A DNA stretch of 50,190 bases from an uncultured Methanobrevibacter sp. (GCF_902771435.1 NZ_CACXXB010000016.1:1-50190), one strand, 5' to 3'. Shown: positions 37,035-46,298, numbered from the stretch's first letter. Numbers and translations are program-made. Notes: generated from the sequence alone by a model not told the origin.

Positions 37035-38438
37035 ATGGTGGAAAATTTTGACGAATGGTTTCATGATATTTTAGAAAATGCAGATATAACCGATTCAAGA
37101 TATCCTATTAAAGGGATGGCAGTTTGGAGACCATATGGTTTTCAAATAAGAAAGCACTCAATGAACATTATCAAAAAGCTATTGGATAAAGACCATGATG
37201 AAGTTCTATTCCCAATGCTTGTTCCTGAAACAGAACTAGCAAAAGAAGGCATACACGTTAAAGGATTTGAAGACGAAGTATATTGGGTAACTCAAGGGGG
37301 TCAAACCCCATTGAACGAAAAATTGGCATTAAGGCCAACCAGTGAAACTGCAATTTATCCAATGTATTCATTATGGATTAGAACACATATTGATCTTCCA
37401 ATTAAAATGTATCAAATCGTCAATACATTCAGATATGAAACAAAACATACCAGACCGTTAATACGTGTTCGTGAAATTACCACATTTAAAGAGGCTCATA
37501 CTGCACATGCAACCAAAGAAGAATCTGATGAACAGATTCAAGACTTTATTGAAATGTATAAAGAGTTTTTTGATGATTTAGGAATTCCATACTTAATTTC
37601 TAAAAGACCAGAATGGGACAAATTCCCAGGTTCTGACTATACTATGGCATTTGATGTGATTATGCCTAACGGTAAAACCCTGCAGATTGGTACAATCCAC
37701 AATTTAGGCCAGACTTTCGCAAAAACCTTTGACATTACCTTTGAAGATAAGGACGGAGAGCACAAACTGGTTTACCAAACCTGTGCAGGCGTATCCGATA
37801 GGGTAATAGCTTCCGTCATTGGAGTTCATGGAGACGAAAAAGGGCTCAGACTACCACCTAAAGTATCACCGAATCAGGTAACCATAATTCCGATTTTATT
37901 CAAGAAAGGAAAAGAGGAAGTTTTGGCAAAATGCTCAGAAATCAAAGAACAGCTGGAAGAAGCTGGCATTAGAGTAAATATCGATGACAGGGACATCAGA
38001 CCTGGTAAAAAATTCAATGACTGGGAACTCAAAGGAACCCCTCTTAAGCTTGAACTCGGACCTAGAGATTTGGAAAACAACATTACTGTTGCAATGAGAA
38101 GGGATGAAGGAGAAAAAATAGAACTCACTTTGGATGACTCATTGGCTGACAACGTCATGGATTTATTAGAGAAATCTAATGAAAACCTCTCTAAAATAGC
38201 ATGGGATTTCCAGGGCGAACATGTCAAATTCACAGAAGATATCAATGAAATTTCAGAACTTGTTGAAGCCGGAAATGTTGTTAAATTCTACTGGGGTGGA
38301 GATGAAGCAGTAGGAAAAGAAATTGAAGAAAAAACCGGCTATGACATTTTAGGAATTCAGGAAGAGGTATCCGAAGGCAAATGCATAGCAAGTGGCGAAG
38401 ATGCAAAATACGTTGCTTTGATAGCTAAAACATACTAG
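37035..38438 (+). CDS. proS: Prolyl-tRNA synthetase, archaeal/eukaryotic type
   Basis: Class II synthetase without the bacterial editing insert. 467 residues. Class II marks: [16 protein letters not shown] (motif 2 area with LRPTSE), [17 protein letters not shown] and the C-terminal zinc-type domain with an end in Tyr (AKTY), the usual terminus in this group. Overlaps the next gene region at 38438, forming proS-cofC-thiD. AGGTGAT ribosome binding site before the ATG. Confidence 0.96.
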   Translation: MVENFDEWFHDILENADITDSRYPIKGMAVWRPYGFQIRKHSMNIIKKLLDKDHDEVLFPMLVPETELAKEGIHVKGFEDEVYWVTQGGQTPLNEKLALRPTSETAIYPMYSLWIRTHIDLPIKMYQIVNTFRYETKHTRPLIRVREITTFKEAHTAHATKEESDEQIQDFIEMYKEFFDDLGIPYLISKRPEWDKFPGSDYTMAFDVIMPNGKTLQIGTIHNLGQTFAKTFDITFEDKDGEHKLVYQTCAGVSDRVIASVIGVHGDEKGLRLPPKVSPNQVTIIPILFKKGKEEVLAKCSEIKEQLEEAGIRVNIDDRDIRPGKKFNDWELKGTPLKLELGPRDLENNITVAMRRDEGEKIELTLDDSLADNVMDLLEKSNENLSKIAWDFQGEHVKFTEDINEISELVEAGNVVKFYWGGDEAVGKEIEEKTGYDILGIQEEVSEGKCIASGEDAKYVALIAKTY

Positions 38439-38446
38439 TGATTAAA

Positions 38447-39121
38447 ATGGATAACATATACGCGATAATTCCAGTTACCACATTCAAAAATGCAAAAACC
38501 AGACTTTCTCCATTTTTATCAGAAGAAGAAAGGGAAAAACTCTTAAAGGCAATGCTTCATGATGTAACCGACACTCTAAAGAAATATGTGGACAAAATCT
38601 TTATCATAAGCCGTGATGAAGACATATTAAACTATGCTGAAAGCTTAAATGTTAACACCATTCTGGAAAACGAAAATTCCAATCTGAACAAGGCCCTGAC
38701 ACAGGCAATGAAATTATGCAAGGGAAAGACAAGGAAAATCCTTATCGTTCCCTCAGACATCCCCCTTATTGGAAAAACAAACATCAAGATGCTAATTGAT
38801 GCAGGGAAAAACCTGGATTTCATCATCGTTCCATCAAAAGGAGGCGGAACAAATATGATTATAATGAAACCTATGGCAATCCGCACCCAATTTGAAGGAT
38901 TCAGCTACAAAAAGCATGTTCAGGTTGCCGAAAAGAAAAAGCTAAATCCTCAAGTTCACGATTCATTTTTCATGGCATTGGACGTCAATACAACTGAAGA
39001 TTTGGGTGAAATCCTGCTTCATGGTGATAATACACATACAAAACAATACTTAAAAGAGCTTAAAGTCAGTGTCGAGTCATACCGTGGATCTGAAAGACTT
39101 AAAGTTACCAGAGCTGATTAG
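38447..39121 (+). CDS. cofC: 2-phospho-L-lactate guanylyltransferase
   Basis: Activates 2-phospho-L-lactate with GTP in coenzyme F420 synthesis. Nucleotidyltransferase signature IIPVTTFKNAKTRLSPFLSEEER split at residue 20, PSDIPLIG with the metal-binding Asp, and PSKGGGTNMIIMKP. ATG at 38447 follows GTGAT by five bases and yields 224 residues; an in-frame GTG at 38438 is part of that site. Nine bases after proS. Consistent with a methanogen. Confidence 0.95.
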   Translation: MDNIYAIIPVTTFKNAKTRLSPFLSEEEREKLLKAMLHDVTDTLKKYVDKIFIISRDEDILNYAESLNVNTILENENSNLNKALTQAMKLCKGKTRKILIVPSDIPLIGKTNIKMLIDAGKNLDFIIVPSKGGGTNMIIMKPMAIRTQFEGFSYKKHVQVAEKKKLNPQVHDSFFMALDVNTTEDLGEILLHGDNTHTKQYLKELKVSVESYRGSERLKVTRAD

Positions 39122-39856
39122 ATGATTGTAATGAGCATAGCAGGCGTTGACCCTTCAGGAGGTGCAGGAGTTTTCGCTGATTTGAAGACATTTCAGGCCA
39201 TCGGCGTTTACGGATGCGGCATTGTTACTGCACTTACCGCTCAAAACCCATATAAATTCTTTTCAACAATGCCTGTTTCGCCTGAATATATTGAAGAGCA
39301 GATTGATTCAGTCATGGATTCATATGAAGTTGAATTTATTAAAACCGGAATGCTGTACTCACCGGAAATTATAGAACTTGTTTCCAAAAAGGTTAAGGAG
39401 TACCGCCTAAAAGCTGTGGTTGATCCCGTAATGGTTGCAACTTCCGGCGGCAATTTGACTAAAGAAGACATAGCGGATGCATTCAACAAATATTTGCTTC
39501 CACATTCCATTCTGACAACACCAAATGTCAGTGAAGCTGAAAAACTATCAGGCATTAGTATCAACACAAAAGAAGATGCAATCAAAGCCTGTGAAAAAAT
39601 CAGATGCAACAGCATAATTACCGGCGGCCATCTGGACGGCATCAACACCATCAACATTAACGGCAATGTTACAACAATAAAGCAGGAGCTGATTGAAACT
39701 GAAAATCTGCACGGTACTGGCTGTAACCTATCATCAGCGATTGTTGCTCATTTGGCTAAAGGCAACGACTTAAAAACAAGCATTGTAAAATCCCTTGATT
39801 ATGTTTATGAGGGAATAAAAAATGGAAATTATGGAACATTGATAGCTAAAATTTAA
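39122..39856 (+). CDS. thiD: Hydroxymethylpyrimidine/phosphomethylpyrimidine kinase
   Basis: Phosphorylates HMP and HMP-P in thiamin synthesis. Ribokinase-like fold: IAGVDPSGGAGVFADLKTFQA, DPVMVATSGG, TPNVSEAEKLSG and LHGTGCNLSSAI (catalytic region). 244 residues, single ThiD domain without the archaeal ThiN fusion. Start codon follows the cofC TAG immediately. No TPP riboswitch was seen upstream, as expected for a gene inside an operon. Confidence 0.95.
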   Translation: MIVMSIAGVDPSGGAGVFADLKTFQAIGVYGCGIVTALTAQNPYKFFSTMPVSPEYIEEQIDSVMDSYEVEFIKTGMLYSPEIIELVSKKVKEYRLKAVVDPVMVATSGGNLTKEDIADAFNKYLLPHSILTTPNVSEAEKLSGISINTKEDAIKACEKIRCNSIITGGHLDGINTININGNVTTIKQELIETENLHGTGCNLSSAIVAHLAKGNDLKTSIVKSLDYVYEGIKNGNYGTLIAKI

Positions 39857-39898
39857 CTATAATGCTCTAAAATCTAATTTTAAAAAAAGTAAAGGATG

Positions 39899-39918
39899 AT
39901 AATAGCGAAAACTATTAT
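39899..39918 (-). terminator. Hairpin terminator after the ABC transporter ATPase gene
   Basis: Seven-base stem ATAATAG / CTATTAT with a CGAAAA loop, followed on the minus strand by T-rich DNA (CATCCTTTACTTTTTTT). Overlaps the stop codon and separates the operon from convergent thiD. Confidence 0.65.
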
Positions 39919-40667
39919 TCTTCCATATCCAATTTGTCAACGATGGATTCCTGAAGTTTTATGAATTCCTTTGATTCTCTTTTTCTTGGCCTTTCAATAT
40001 CAACTTCAATGATTTCTGCAATTCTTCCGGGATTCCTATCCATGATTACAATCTTATCGGCCAGAAATACGGCTTCATCAACATCGTGGGTTACAAAAAC
40101 GATTGTGTTTTCAAATCTTTTCCAAACCCCTATGAGCTGCTCCTGAAGCTTGTGCCTATTTTGCATATCCAATGCAGAAAACGGTTCATCCATCAACAAG
40201 ATTGGTGAATGATTAAGCAAAGATCTGATAATTGCAACCCTTTGCTTCATACCACCTGAAAGTTCATGAGGATAGCTATCCTTAAAGTCAATTAATCCAA
40301 CACTTGTCAAGTATCTTTCTGCGGCCGCAATATTTTCCGCCTTGTTTCCCTTATTGGTCATCTCCAAACCGAAAGTAACATTCTGCAATACAGTCAGCCA
40401 AGGGAATAATGAGTACTGCTGGAAAATAACCGCACGGTCACCGGATGGGTTTTTAACGACTTCACCATTTGCAACTATCTCGCCTGAAGTAGGGTTATCG
40501 AGACCGGCTATTAATCTCAAAAGTGTAGTTTTTCCACATCCTGAAGGTCCTAAAAGACACACCAACTCCCCATCATCAATATGGACATTAATGTTCTCCA
40601 ATACAGATAATTTATCTGATTTTTTTCCTTCAAAGGATTTATTAATATTTTTAACTTCAATTGACAC
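39915..40667 (-). CDS. ABC transporter ATPase, nitrate/sulfonate/taurine type
   Basis: 250 residues. Walker A GPSGCGKTT, Q-loop, signature LSGGMKQR, Walker B ILLMDEPF and the H-loop in VFVTHDVDEA. Similar to SsuB/TauB/ThiZ-type ATPases. Eight bases after the permease gene. Substrate unknown: sulfonate, taurine, or a thiamin precursor (HMP) are all possible in this family. Near thiD, but on the opposite strand. Confidence 0.93.
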   Translation of the reverse strand: MSIEVKNINKSFEGKKSDKLSVLENINVHIDDGELVCLLGPSGCGKTTLLRLIAGLDNPTSGEIVANGEVVKNPSGDRAVIFQQYSLFPWLTVLQNVTFGLEMTNKGNKAENIAAAERYLTSVGLIDFKDSYPHELSGGMKQRVAIIRSLLNHSPILLMDEPFSALDMQNRHKLQEQLIGVWKRFENTIVFVTHDVDEAVFLADKIVIMDRNPGRIAEIIEVDIERPRKRESKEFIKLQESIVDKLDMEE

Positions 40668-40675
40668 ATTAACAC

Positions 40676-41425
40676 CTACCAGAAAATCCTATCTTGAGCT
40701 TTTGTAAATACAAAGTCAAAAGCAAGTCCAATCAAACCGATTACCAGCATACCTACAACTGTAGTACCTGTATCGAACAAGTTTGTTGCAGTCAAAATCA
40801 TATAACCTAAACCACTGCTTGAACCAATCATTTCCGCTGAAATTGTACACATTAAAGCAATACCGATACCGACTTTTAAACCTGAAACAATATACGGGAC
40901 GGCAGACGGAACAACAACACGTTTCAATACGTTCCAGTCGTTTGCTCCCAAGGTTTGAGCGGATTCGACCAAAACCTTATCGGTTCTTTTAACACCATCG
41001 ATGGTATAAACCAAAATAGGAAATACACATCCCATGAATATAATGAACACAGCAGGAAAAGTACCGATACCAAACCATAAAATTGAAAATGGAATCCATG
41101 CGACAGGAGGAATCGGCCTTAAGACACTGATTACAAAAGTACACAAATCTTCAAGGGTCTTATACCATCCGAGCAAAATTCCACATGGAATTGCTACAAC
41201 AGATGCACAGATTAAACCCGCAAACACTTTAAATAAGGTATCAATAGTGTTTGTTAAAAGTTTTCCGTTTTCAATAACCACCCAAGCAGAATTTATCACA
41301 TCAAGCGGTCCCGGCAGGATATATGAAGAAAATAATCCTAAACCATTAGTTATCAGATACCAAAAAAATATTAAAATTATTGGTACGATTAATGGAACAA
41401 ATTTGTTCTTGTAATTATCAAACAT
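40676..41425 (-). CDS. ABC transporter permease, nitrate/sulfonate/taurine type
   Basis: 249 residues, about six TM helices, BPD-type permease. The EAA-type loop is LVESAQTLGANDWNVLKRVVVPSAVPYIVSG (split around residue 180), and the N-terminal ILPGPLDVI is typical of SsuC/TauC. No substrate-binding protein gene adjoins it in the window, so binding protein must come from elsewhere or lie outside. A half-site TTAGGTTAAACTAG (41461-41474) precedes a TATA-like TTTTTATACT. Confidence 0.92.
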   Translation of the reverse strand: MFDNYKNKFVPLIVPIILIFFWYLITNGLGLFSSYILPGPLDVINSAWVVIENGKLLTNTIDTLFKVFAGLICASVVAIPCGILLGWYKTLEDLCTFVISVLRPIPPVAWIPFSILWFGIGTFPAVFIIFMGCVFPILVYTIDGVKRTDKVLVESAQTLGANDWNVLKRVVVPSAVPYIVSGLKVGIGIALMCTISAEMIGSSSGLGYMILTATNLFDTGTTVVGMLVIGLIGLAFDFVFTKAQDRIFW

Positions 41426-41510
41426 TTCATCACTTAACTAAAAATTTTATACATTAATAGTTAGGTTAAACTAGTATAAAAACTTTAAAAAATAAATTGA
41501 AAAAAAATAA

Positions 41511-41533
41511 AGTGAAGTTTAAGCTACTTCACT
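41511..41533 (-). terminator. Hairpin terminator after the P-type ATPase gene
   Basis: Eight-base stem AGTGAAGT / ACTTCACT with a seven-base loop, spanning the stop codon and followed on the minus strand by TTTATTTTTTTTC. Confidence 0.75.
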
Positions 41534-43657
41534 AGCTTCAACTTCAATAGTGCTGTTATATTCCCCATCTTTTAAAACAGACTTGGTACTCATTACTCCA
41601 AACAGCATTGTGGAGAAATTGTGTATCATTGAGGAAGTTGATGGTGGAATAACGCCCAATACACCCAAAACAAGAAGTGAACCATTGACCGCTACAATAT
41701 TACGGTAGTTACTGTTGATTTTGTCCAACATTCCAACACTTAGCTTTCTAAGTGTTACAAGGTCATGCAAATCATCAGACAGTAGTGATATATCAGCCAC
41801 TTCACGTGCGATATCAGATGAGTTTTTCATGGATACGGCTACGTCTGCGGCGGCCAGTGCAGGTGAATCGTTTATTCCATCACCAACCATTATTACGGTT
41901 TTTCCTTCCGCTTGAAGTTCCTCAACAATTCTTGACTTGTCTTCAGGAAGCACTTGAGATCTGTATTCGGTAATTCCAAGAGCTTTAGCACCTGCTTTAG
42001 CACCGCTTTCACTGTCTCCAGTAAGCATAATGACATTTTCAATGCCCAACTGCTTAAGCTCTTCGATAACGTATTTCGCTTCCTCACGTACAGGATCATC
42101 GATGCAGATTATTCCTTCAAGCTTTCCATCAATTGCAAGGTAAACTACAGAGTGCTCTTTGGCATTCTTTTCTATTTTTTTCTCCTGAGTTTTGGTTACT
42201 TTAACCTTCTCATCATCGAATAAAAAGTGTTTGGAACCTATCACTGCACGTTTTCCTTCATATTCGGTTACAATTCCATGAGCCACAATATATTTGACTT
42301 CACTGTGGTCCTCTTCATGTTTGAGACCTTCTTCTTTAGCCTGCTTTACAATAGCCGTTGCAATACTGTGTGCAAAATGCTCTTCAATGCAGGCAGCCAT
42401 TCTCAAAATGTCGTTACGTTTGTATCTTCTGGACATTGGAATGACATCAACAACCTTTGGAGCAGCATTTGTCAGAGTTCCGGTCTTATCAAATACGATA
42501 GTGTCTGCATTTGCATAGTTTTCAAGGAATTTTCCACCCTTAACCATCATTCTGTTGTCTGATGCTTCGCGCATTGCAGAAATAATCGACAATGGGGTTG
42601 TCAGTTTGATTGCACATGAAAAATCAACCATCAGAACAGACAATGCCTTTGTAGGGTTTCTTGTAATCAGATATGTCAGCGCAGTTGCAAGAAAACTGTA
42701 TGGAACAATTGAATCTGCGAGCTTTTCAGCCTTACTTTGAGTATCTGCCTTCAGCTCTTCTGAATTTTCAATCAAATCAATGATCTTGTTTAGTCTTGTC
42801 TCTTTATTCATTGAATAAACTTCAACGATAATGTTTCCTTCTTCAACAACAGTGCCGGCATGCACTGTTTTACCAGGCTTCTTGTGAACGGCCAATGGTT
42901 CTCCAGTCATTGAAGCTTCATTAACCATTCCATCTCCTTCAATTACTTTTCCATCAACAGGTATCACGTCACCCATATGGATTTTGATTTTGTCTCCCTT
43001 ATTGATATCGACAGCAGGACACTGTTTTTCCTCACCGTTCTCTCCTACTACCCATACAGTATCAATATTTAAAGCCAGACTGTCTTTTAGAGTACTTTTG
43101 GCCTTTTGTATTGTGTAGTCTTCCAATGCATCGGAGATTGACAATAAGAACATCATGGAACTTGCCGGTTTGTATTGCTTATGCAGCAATGCACCGGCAA
43201 CTGCCGCTCCATCAAGGAGTGCAACATCACATCTGAAGGCAGTTAAGCTATCCAGACCCTGCCAAATATATTTTGCAGCATGATAAATTGTCAGTGCATT
43301 TCTAAGTGGCATCGGTAAAAATAGTCTGTAACTGATTCTATTGAAAATCATTTTAGATAATTTCAAATAGAAATCATTTGTTATTTCTTTTGAAACTTGA
43401 ATTTGTGTTGCTTCAGCTTCAAACAAATCATCAATTGTGATGCTTTTCAGGATATCAAAAATCTTTTGCTTGCTTTCAATATCCCCATCATAGTAAACTG
43501 TTATACTTCCGTTTCTGTGGGAAGTATATACCTCGTGGATGAAACTTTGATTTAAAAGTAATGAAGCTAGACCATAGCCTTCCTCTTTTGTAAAAGCCCA
43601 TTGGCCTGAACGTACTCTCAAACGAGTTCCGTTATCATACATTACTTGATATTTCAT
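41519..43657 (-). CDS. Heavy-metal P-type ATPase with SCA in place of CPC
   Basis: 712 residues. TGEP, DKTGT (phosphorylated Asp), TGDSE and GDGINDSP are present. The metal-site helix, normally CPC/CPx, reads DFSCAIKLTTPLS, and the usual SEHPLA motif reads EEHFAHSIA. The N-terminal domain (about 1-90) has no CxxC. These changes define a non-copper P1B branch; the ion is not certain. Partner gene DUF6110 lies 22 bases upstream, and DtxR-type boxes precede the operon, pointing to iron or manganese. Export is the usual direction for P1B pumps. Confidence 0.9.
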   Translation of the reverse strand: MKYQVMYDNGTRLRVRSGQWAFTKEEGYGLASLLLNQSFIHEVYTSHRNGSITVYYDGDIESKQKIFDILKSITIDDLFEAEATQIQVSKEITNDFYLKLSKMIFNRISYRLFLPMPLRNALTIYHAAKYIWQGLDSLTAFRCDVALLDGAAVAGALLHKQYKPASSMMFLLSISDALEDYTIQKAKSTLKDSLALNIDTVWVVGENGEEKQCPAVDINKGDKIKIHMGDVIPVDGKVIEGDGMVNEASMTGEPLAVHKKPGKTVHAGTVVEEGNIIVEVYSMNKETRLNKIIDLIENSEELKADTQSKAEKLADSIVPYSFLATALTYLITRNPTKALSVLMVDFSCAIKLTTPLSIISAMREASDNRMMVKGGKFLENYANADTIVFDKTGTLTNAAPKVVDVIPMSRRYKRNDILRMAACIEEHFAHSIATAIVKQAKEEGLKHEEDHSEVKYIVAHGIVTEYEGKRAVIGSKHFLFDDEKVKVTKTQEKKIEKNAKEHSVVYLAIDGKLEGIICIDDPVREEAKYVIEELKQLGIENVIMLTGDSESGAKAGAKALGITEYRSQVLPEDKSRIVEELQAEGKTVIMVGDGINDSPALAAADVAVSMKNSSDIAREVADISLLSDDLHDLVTLRKLSVGMLDKINSNYRNIVAVNGSLLVLGVLGVIPPSTSSMIHNFSTMLFGVMSTKSVLKDGEYNSTIEVEASEVA

Positions 43658-43679
43658 TTTTTTGAACCTAAAATAAAAA

Positions 43680-43946
43680 TTAATCTTTGGCTTCTACGTA
43701 GATTTCTTTTTTATCTTCTTCGTGAGCATCAATAACTATTTCTTCAGCATTTTCCCTTATGTCCTGAAATGTTTCTTCAGCGTCTCTTCTGACAGACATT
43801 ACACCTGCCACTCCCTGAGTAGCGGCATCTTTTACTGTTTTGGATTCCAGTACTTTTTTACCAACGATAGCAGTTGCAATTCCTGCTGCAAAAATCAGTG
43901 CATGTTTGTGCTCAGCACATTTATCTAAAAAATCTTCATATCCCAT
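43680..43946 (-). CDS. DUF6110 family protein, partner of the P-type ATPase
   Basis: 88 residues. A hydrophobic/glycine segment (about 15-32, ALIFAAGIATAIVGKKVL) is followed by an amphipathic acidic tail (about 52-88). Small proteins of this kind accompany HMA-type ATPases in anaerobes. Function is not known. First gene of the metal operon, directly after the DtxR boxes. Confidence 0.75.
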   Translation of the reverse strand: MGYEDFLDKCAEHKHALIFAAGIATAIVGKKVLESKTVKDAATQGVAGVMSVRRDAEETFQDIRENAEEIVIDAHEEDKKEIYVEAKD

Positions 43947-43995
43947 TTTTCTACTCTCCCATAGTTATTAAAATAAATAGCTCAGCAATTAATAT

Positions 43996-44033
43996 TTAGG
44001 TTTACCTAATATTTAAATTTTAGGATAACCTAA
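43996..44033. promoter_or_regulatory. Two DtxR/MntR-type operators TTAGG-N4-CCTAA
   Basis: TTAGGTTTACCTAA at 43996-44009 and TTAGGATAACCTAA at 44020-44033, start to start 24 bases. TTAGG/CCTAA half sites match the known DtxR/IdeR binding consensus. A minus-strand TATA-like TTTAAATA lies between the two boxes; a plus-strand one is near 44042-44052. Binding would control the ATPase operon and could also affect the divergent protease. Confidence 0.75.
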
Positions 44034-44092
44034 ACTTTAAAGGATATAAATAAATAGTAAGAAAAATGAAATACTGATTACAAGGTGAAACA

Positions 44093-45025
44093 TTGAATAT
44101 CCATAAAAAATTTTTCTCAAAAATAGGATTTAACTATCTGATGTTTGGAGTTGCATCATTAATAATACAGATAATAGTGATAAATATCCTCGGCTTTACA
44201 AATCACAATATATTAAACAATTTCAATGCTATAACAATTGTTTCAGCTATATGCAATTATATTCTACCGTTTCCTGTATTATTCTACCTAATGAGAAAAA
44301 TTGAAAAACAGGAAATGGAAAAGGAAAGTTTAAGCCTGAAAAAATTCCTGCTTTATTTATCAATTACATTTACGTTAATGTGGATTGGAAACATGGTTGG
44401 ACTTGCAATAACATCAGCAATCGGCAGCCTGTTCCACACGGAAATCACAAATCCAGTTCAGACTCTGATTGGCTCAACAGACATCTGGCTAAACATGATA
44501 CTAATCAGCGTACTCGGACCGATATTTGAGGAAATATTTTTCAGAAAATTCCTAATAGACAGAACAATAAAATATGGCGCCAGAGTTTCAATCATTCTCT
44601 CCGCAGTTATTTTCGGATTTTTCCACGGAAACCTCAGCCAATTCTTTTATGCATTCCTGCTCGGAGGATTTTTTGCATATGTTTATATAAGAACCGGAAA
44701 AATAATTTATACAATAATACTGCACATCATTGTAAATCTGATGGGATCAGTAGTCAGCCTGTTTGTGGTTCAAAGCGTTCAGGCATTTACTTCAAATACT
44801 TACGCAACAATGGATCTGGCGATTATAGTCATTTATGTCCTGATGATGCTTGCAGCATTATTTGTTGGACTGCTTGGACTGCTAAGCTATAAAAAAGGCA
44901 AATTCAACGGAAGCAAAAAACAGATTGTCATAAAACATCCATTGAAAACCAGCCTATTAAATCCTGGAATGATTCTATTTATTCTGTTTTATGTTTTAAT
45001 AATTCTATATTCATTATTGCGGTAA
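44093..45025 (+). CDS. CPBP family intramembrane glutamic endopeptidase
   Basis: 310 residues, about eight TM helices. CPBP/CAAX protease motifs in order: FEEIFFRKF (EExxxR), FGFFHGN and HIIVNLMGS (HxxxN). The start is TTG at 44093 with AAGGTGA five bases upstream; no ATG fits the frame as well. Possible roles include prenyl-protein processing or peptide self-immunity, not decidable here. Divergent from the metal-ATPase operon with DtxR boxes between. Confidence 0.85.
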   Translation: MNIHKKFFSKIGFNYLMFGVASLIIQIIVINILGFTNHNILNNFNAITIVSAICNYILPFPVLFYLMRKIEKQEMEKESLSLKKFLLYLSITFTLMWIGNMVGLAITSAIGSLFHTEITNPVQTLIGSTDIWLNMILISVLGPIFEEIFFRKFLIDRTIKYGARVSIILSAVIFGFFHGNLSQFFYAFLLGGFFAYVYIRTGKIIYTIILHIIVNLMGSVVSLFVVQSVQAFTSNTYATMDLAIIVIYVLMMLAALFVGLLGLLSYKKGKFNGSKKQIVIKHPLKTSLLNPGMILFILFYVLIILYSLLR

Positions 45026-45147
45026 AAAAAATAGAAAAGTAAAGTCCTATTGAAATGGTTAAAATTGATGGTGAAAACTTAAAAAAATAATAAAAAAAAG
45101 ATGAAAAACAATTGTTTTTCAAACCTTTCCGCAAACAGCAGAAGACC

Positions 45148-45498
45148 TTAAGCCTTATCTTCCCTTTCCTCTTCAATAGCTTCAGTGACACTGTTTAATA
45201 TTTGAAGTGATTTGGAAAATGCAGGCATACCTGAGGTTAACAATACAACCCTCAAAACATCAACAATCTCTTCTTTAGTAATGCCCAACACTTCAATAGC
45301 ACTTCTCATCTGTTTTTTGGTAGCCCTTGGATCTGCACGGGAAGCGGTGATACCAATAGCAATTAATTTTTGAGTTTTATAATCTAAGACTTTACCATCC
45401 CATACTGTGTCGTTAATGTTAGATACTAATTCAAATAAGTCCTGATGACTATCTTTTAACTCTCTTATACCTTTACCATAATATACATCGCCTTTCAT
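45148..45498 (-). CDS. Carboxymuconolactone decarboxylase/AhpD-like protein lacking Cys
   Basis: 116 residues, all helical. Fits the CMD fold (LDYKTQKLIAIGITAS, then MRSAIEVLGITKEEIVDVL). The CxxC of AhpD peroxidases is absent: the site reads RADPRATKKQM, and the protein has no cysteine at all. So peroxidase action is unlikely; the role is open. GAGGAGAG lies upstream of the ATG (AGGAGAGTTGTATG). Confidence 0.85.
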   Translation of the reverse strand: MKGDVYYGKGIRELKDSHQDLFELVSNINDTVWDGKVLDYKTQKLIAIGITASRADPRATKKQMRSAIEVLGITKEEIVDVLRVVLLTSGMPAFSKSLQILNSVTEAIEEEREDKA

Positions 45499-46205
45499 AC
45501 AACTCTCCTCAAAATAATTTTAATTAATTAATGATTTAATTTTTAAGTTATATATAATTAATAGCTACTTTTTAATTAACAAATATCAAGTGGGGATGTG
45601 GCCCAACTATCTCAGGAAAAATCCACACTTCGAATACAAATTAATTAACAATAAATTATAAAAAAATTTTTAAAAGAGATTTAAATAATTTAAAATTAGT
45701 AAAAGAAAAAAACAATGCCCACAACATGAAACATGCTTGAGTAGGTAGACATTGAATTAATCCAATTATTCAAAATTTAGAATTTAAGTACCTGAAAATT
45801 GACTTTAAACTCTTAATGAATTATTATGAAAGAAATTATATATAAAGTAAATCAATTCATCAAAGGATTAACTCCTATTGGAAAGCAACAACAATATATT
45901 ATTTTACTTTTTTAAATTAAATATAAATATTTAATTATCAGAGTTCTAAAAAAAAGCAGTATAGCAAGAACAAAATTATACAACTATCACATGAGTTTTC
46001 ATACAGCTCTTCTCCTATAATATTTAATTAATACTTTAAATTTCAATTAGTGGTTTTTCAAGCTGAATTAGGATTATTGTCTGTCTCAAATTATAATATT
46101 AATTGTAGCACGTATTATTAAGATATAACATATATAACATGTGCTAAAAAAAGTTAGTGCATGTAGAAAAACAAAATGAAAAATAAAAATAACTGGATAA
46201 TTAAG
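45499..46205. other. 707-base AT-rich intergenic region
   Basis: No plausible coding frame on either strand. Contains the tRNA-like fragment at 45592-45640 near the left end, and a TAGCAC / GTGCTA inverted repeat about 46107-46147 around AT-rich DNA. Otherwise no structure that I can support. Confidence 0.5.
45592..45640 (+). pseudogene. tRNA-like remnant
   Basis: GGGGATG-TG-GCCCAAC resembles a tRNA 5' end (acceptor strand, bases 8-9, D stem), and TTCGAAT at 45629-45635 resembles a T loop. No matching CATCCCC acceptor strand or anticodon arm follows, so this cannot fold as a tRNA. A TATA-like stretch lies about 40 bases upstream, as for real tRNA genes. The 5' end is closest to archaeal tRNA-Trp from memory. 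Low certainty. Confidence 0.3.
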
Positions 46206-46277
46206 TAGTCCCGAGCGGAGTCGAACCGCTGTCTCTGGGTCCAGGGCCCAGAAGGATTGCCGCTACCCTACGGGACT
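46206..46277 (-). tRNA. tRNA-Gln (CTG) with C33
   Basis: Acceptor AGTCCCG/CGGGACT, anticodon stem CTGGG/CCCAG with loop CCCTGGA, T arm AGCGG-TTCGACT-CCGCT, discriminator A73. The anticodon at 34-36 is CTG, for glutamine. Position 33, almost always U, is C here. CCA is not encoded. The upstream region is partly duplicated at 48219. Confidence 0.9.
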
Positions 46278-46298
46278 ATGAGAATAATAAAACATTTG

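Noticed and set aside
39122..39914. TPP riboswitch near thiD
   Set aside because: No CUGAGA/ACCUGA-type elements; thiD starts directly after cofC within an operon.
41752..42740. Several plus-strand frames of 60-111 codons opposite the P-type ATPase
   Set aside because: All are antisense shadows; the minus-strand frame has the DKTGT, TGEP and GDGIND motifs.
46125..46147. ATAAC motifs near 46127-46140 as extra cysteine operators
   Set aside because: They lack the GTTAT half site at the right spacing and no sulfur gene follows.
45499..46205. Possible CRISPR or repeat array in the long gap
   Set aside because: No regularly spaced direct repeats seen; only AT-rich sequence and one tRNA-like fragment.
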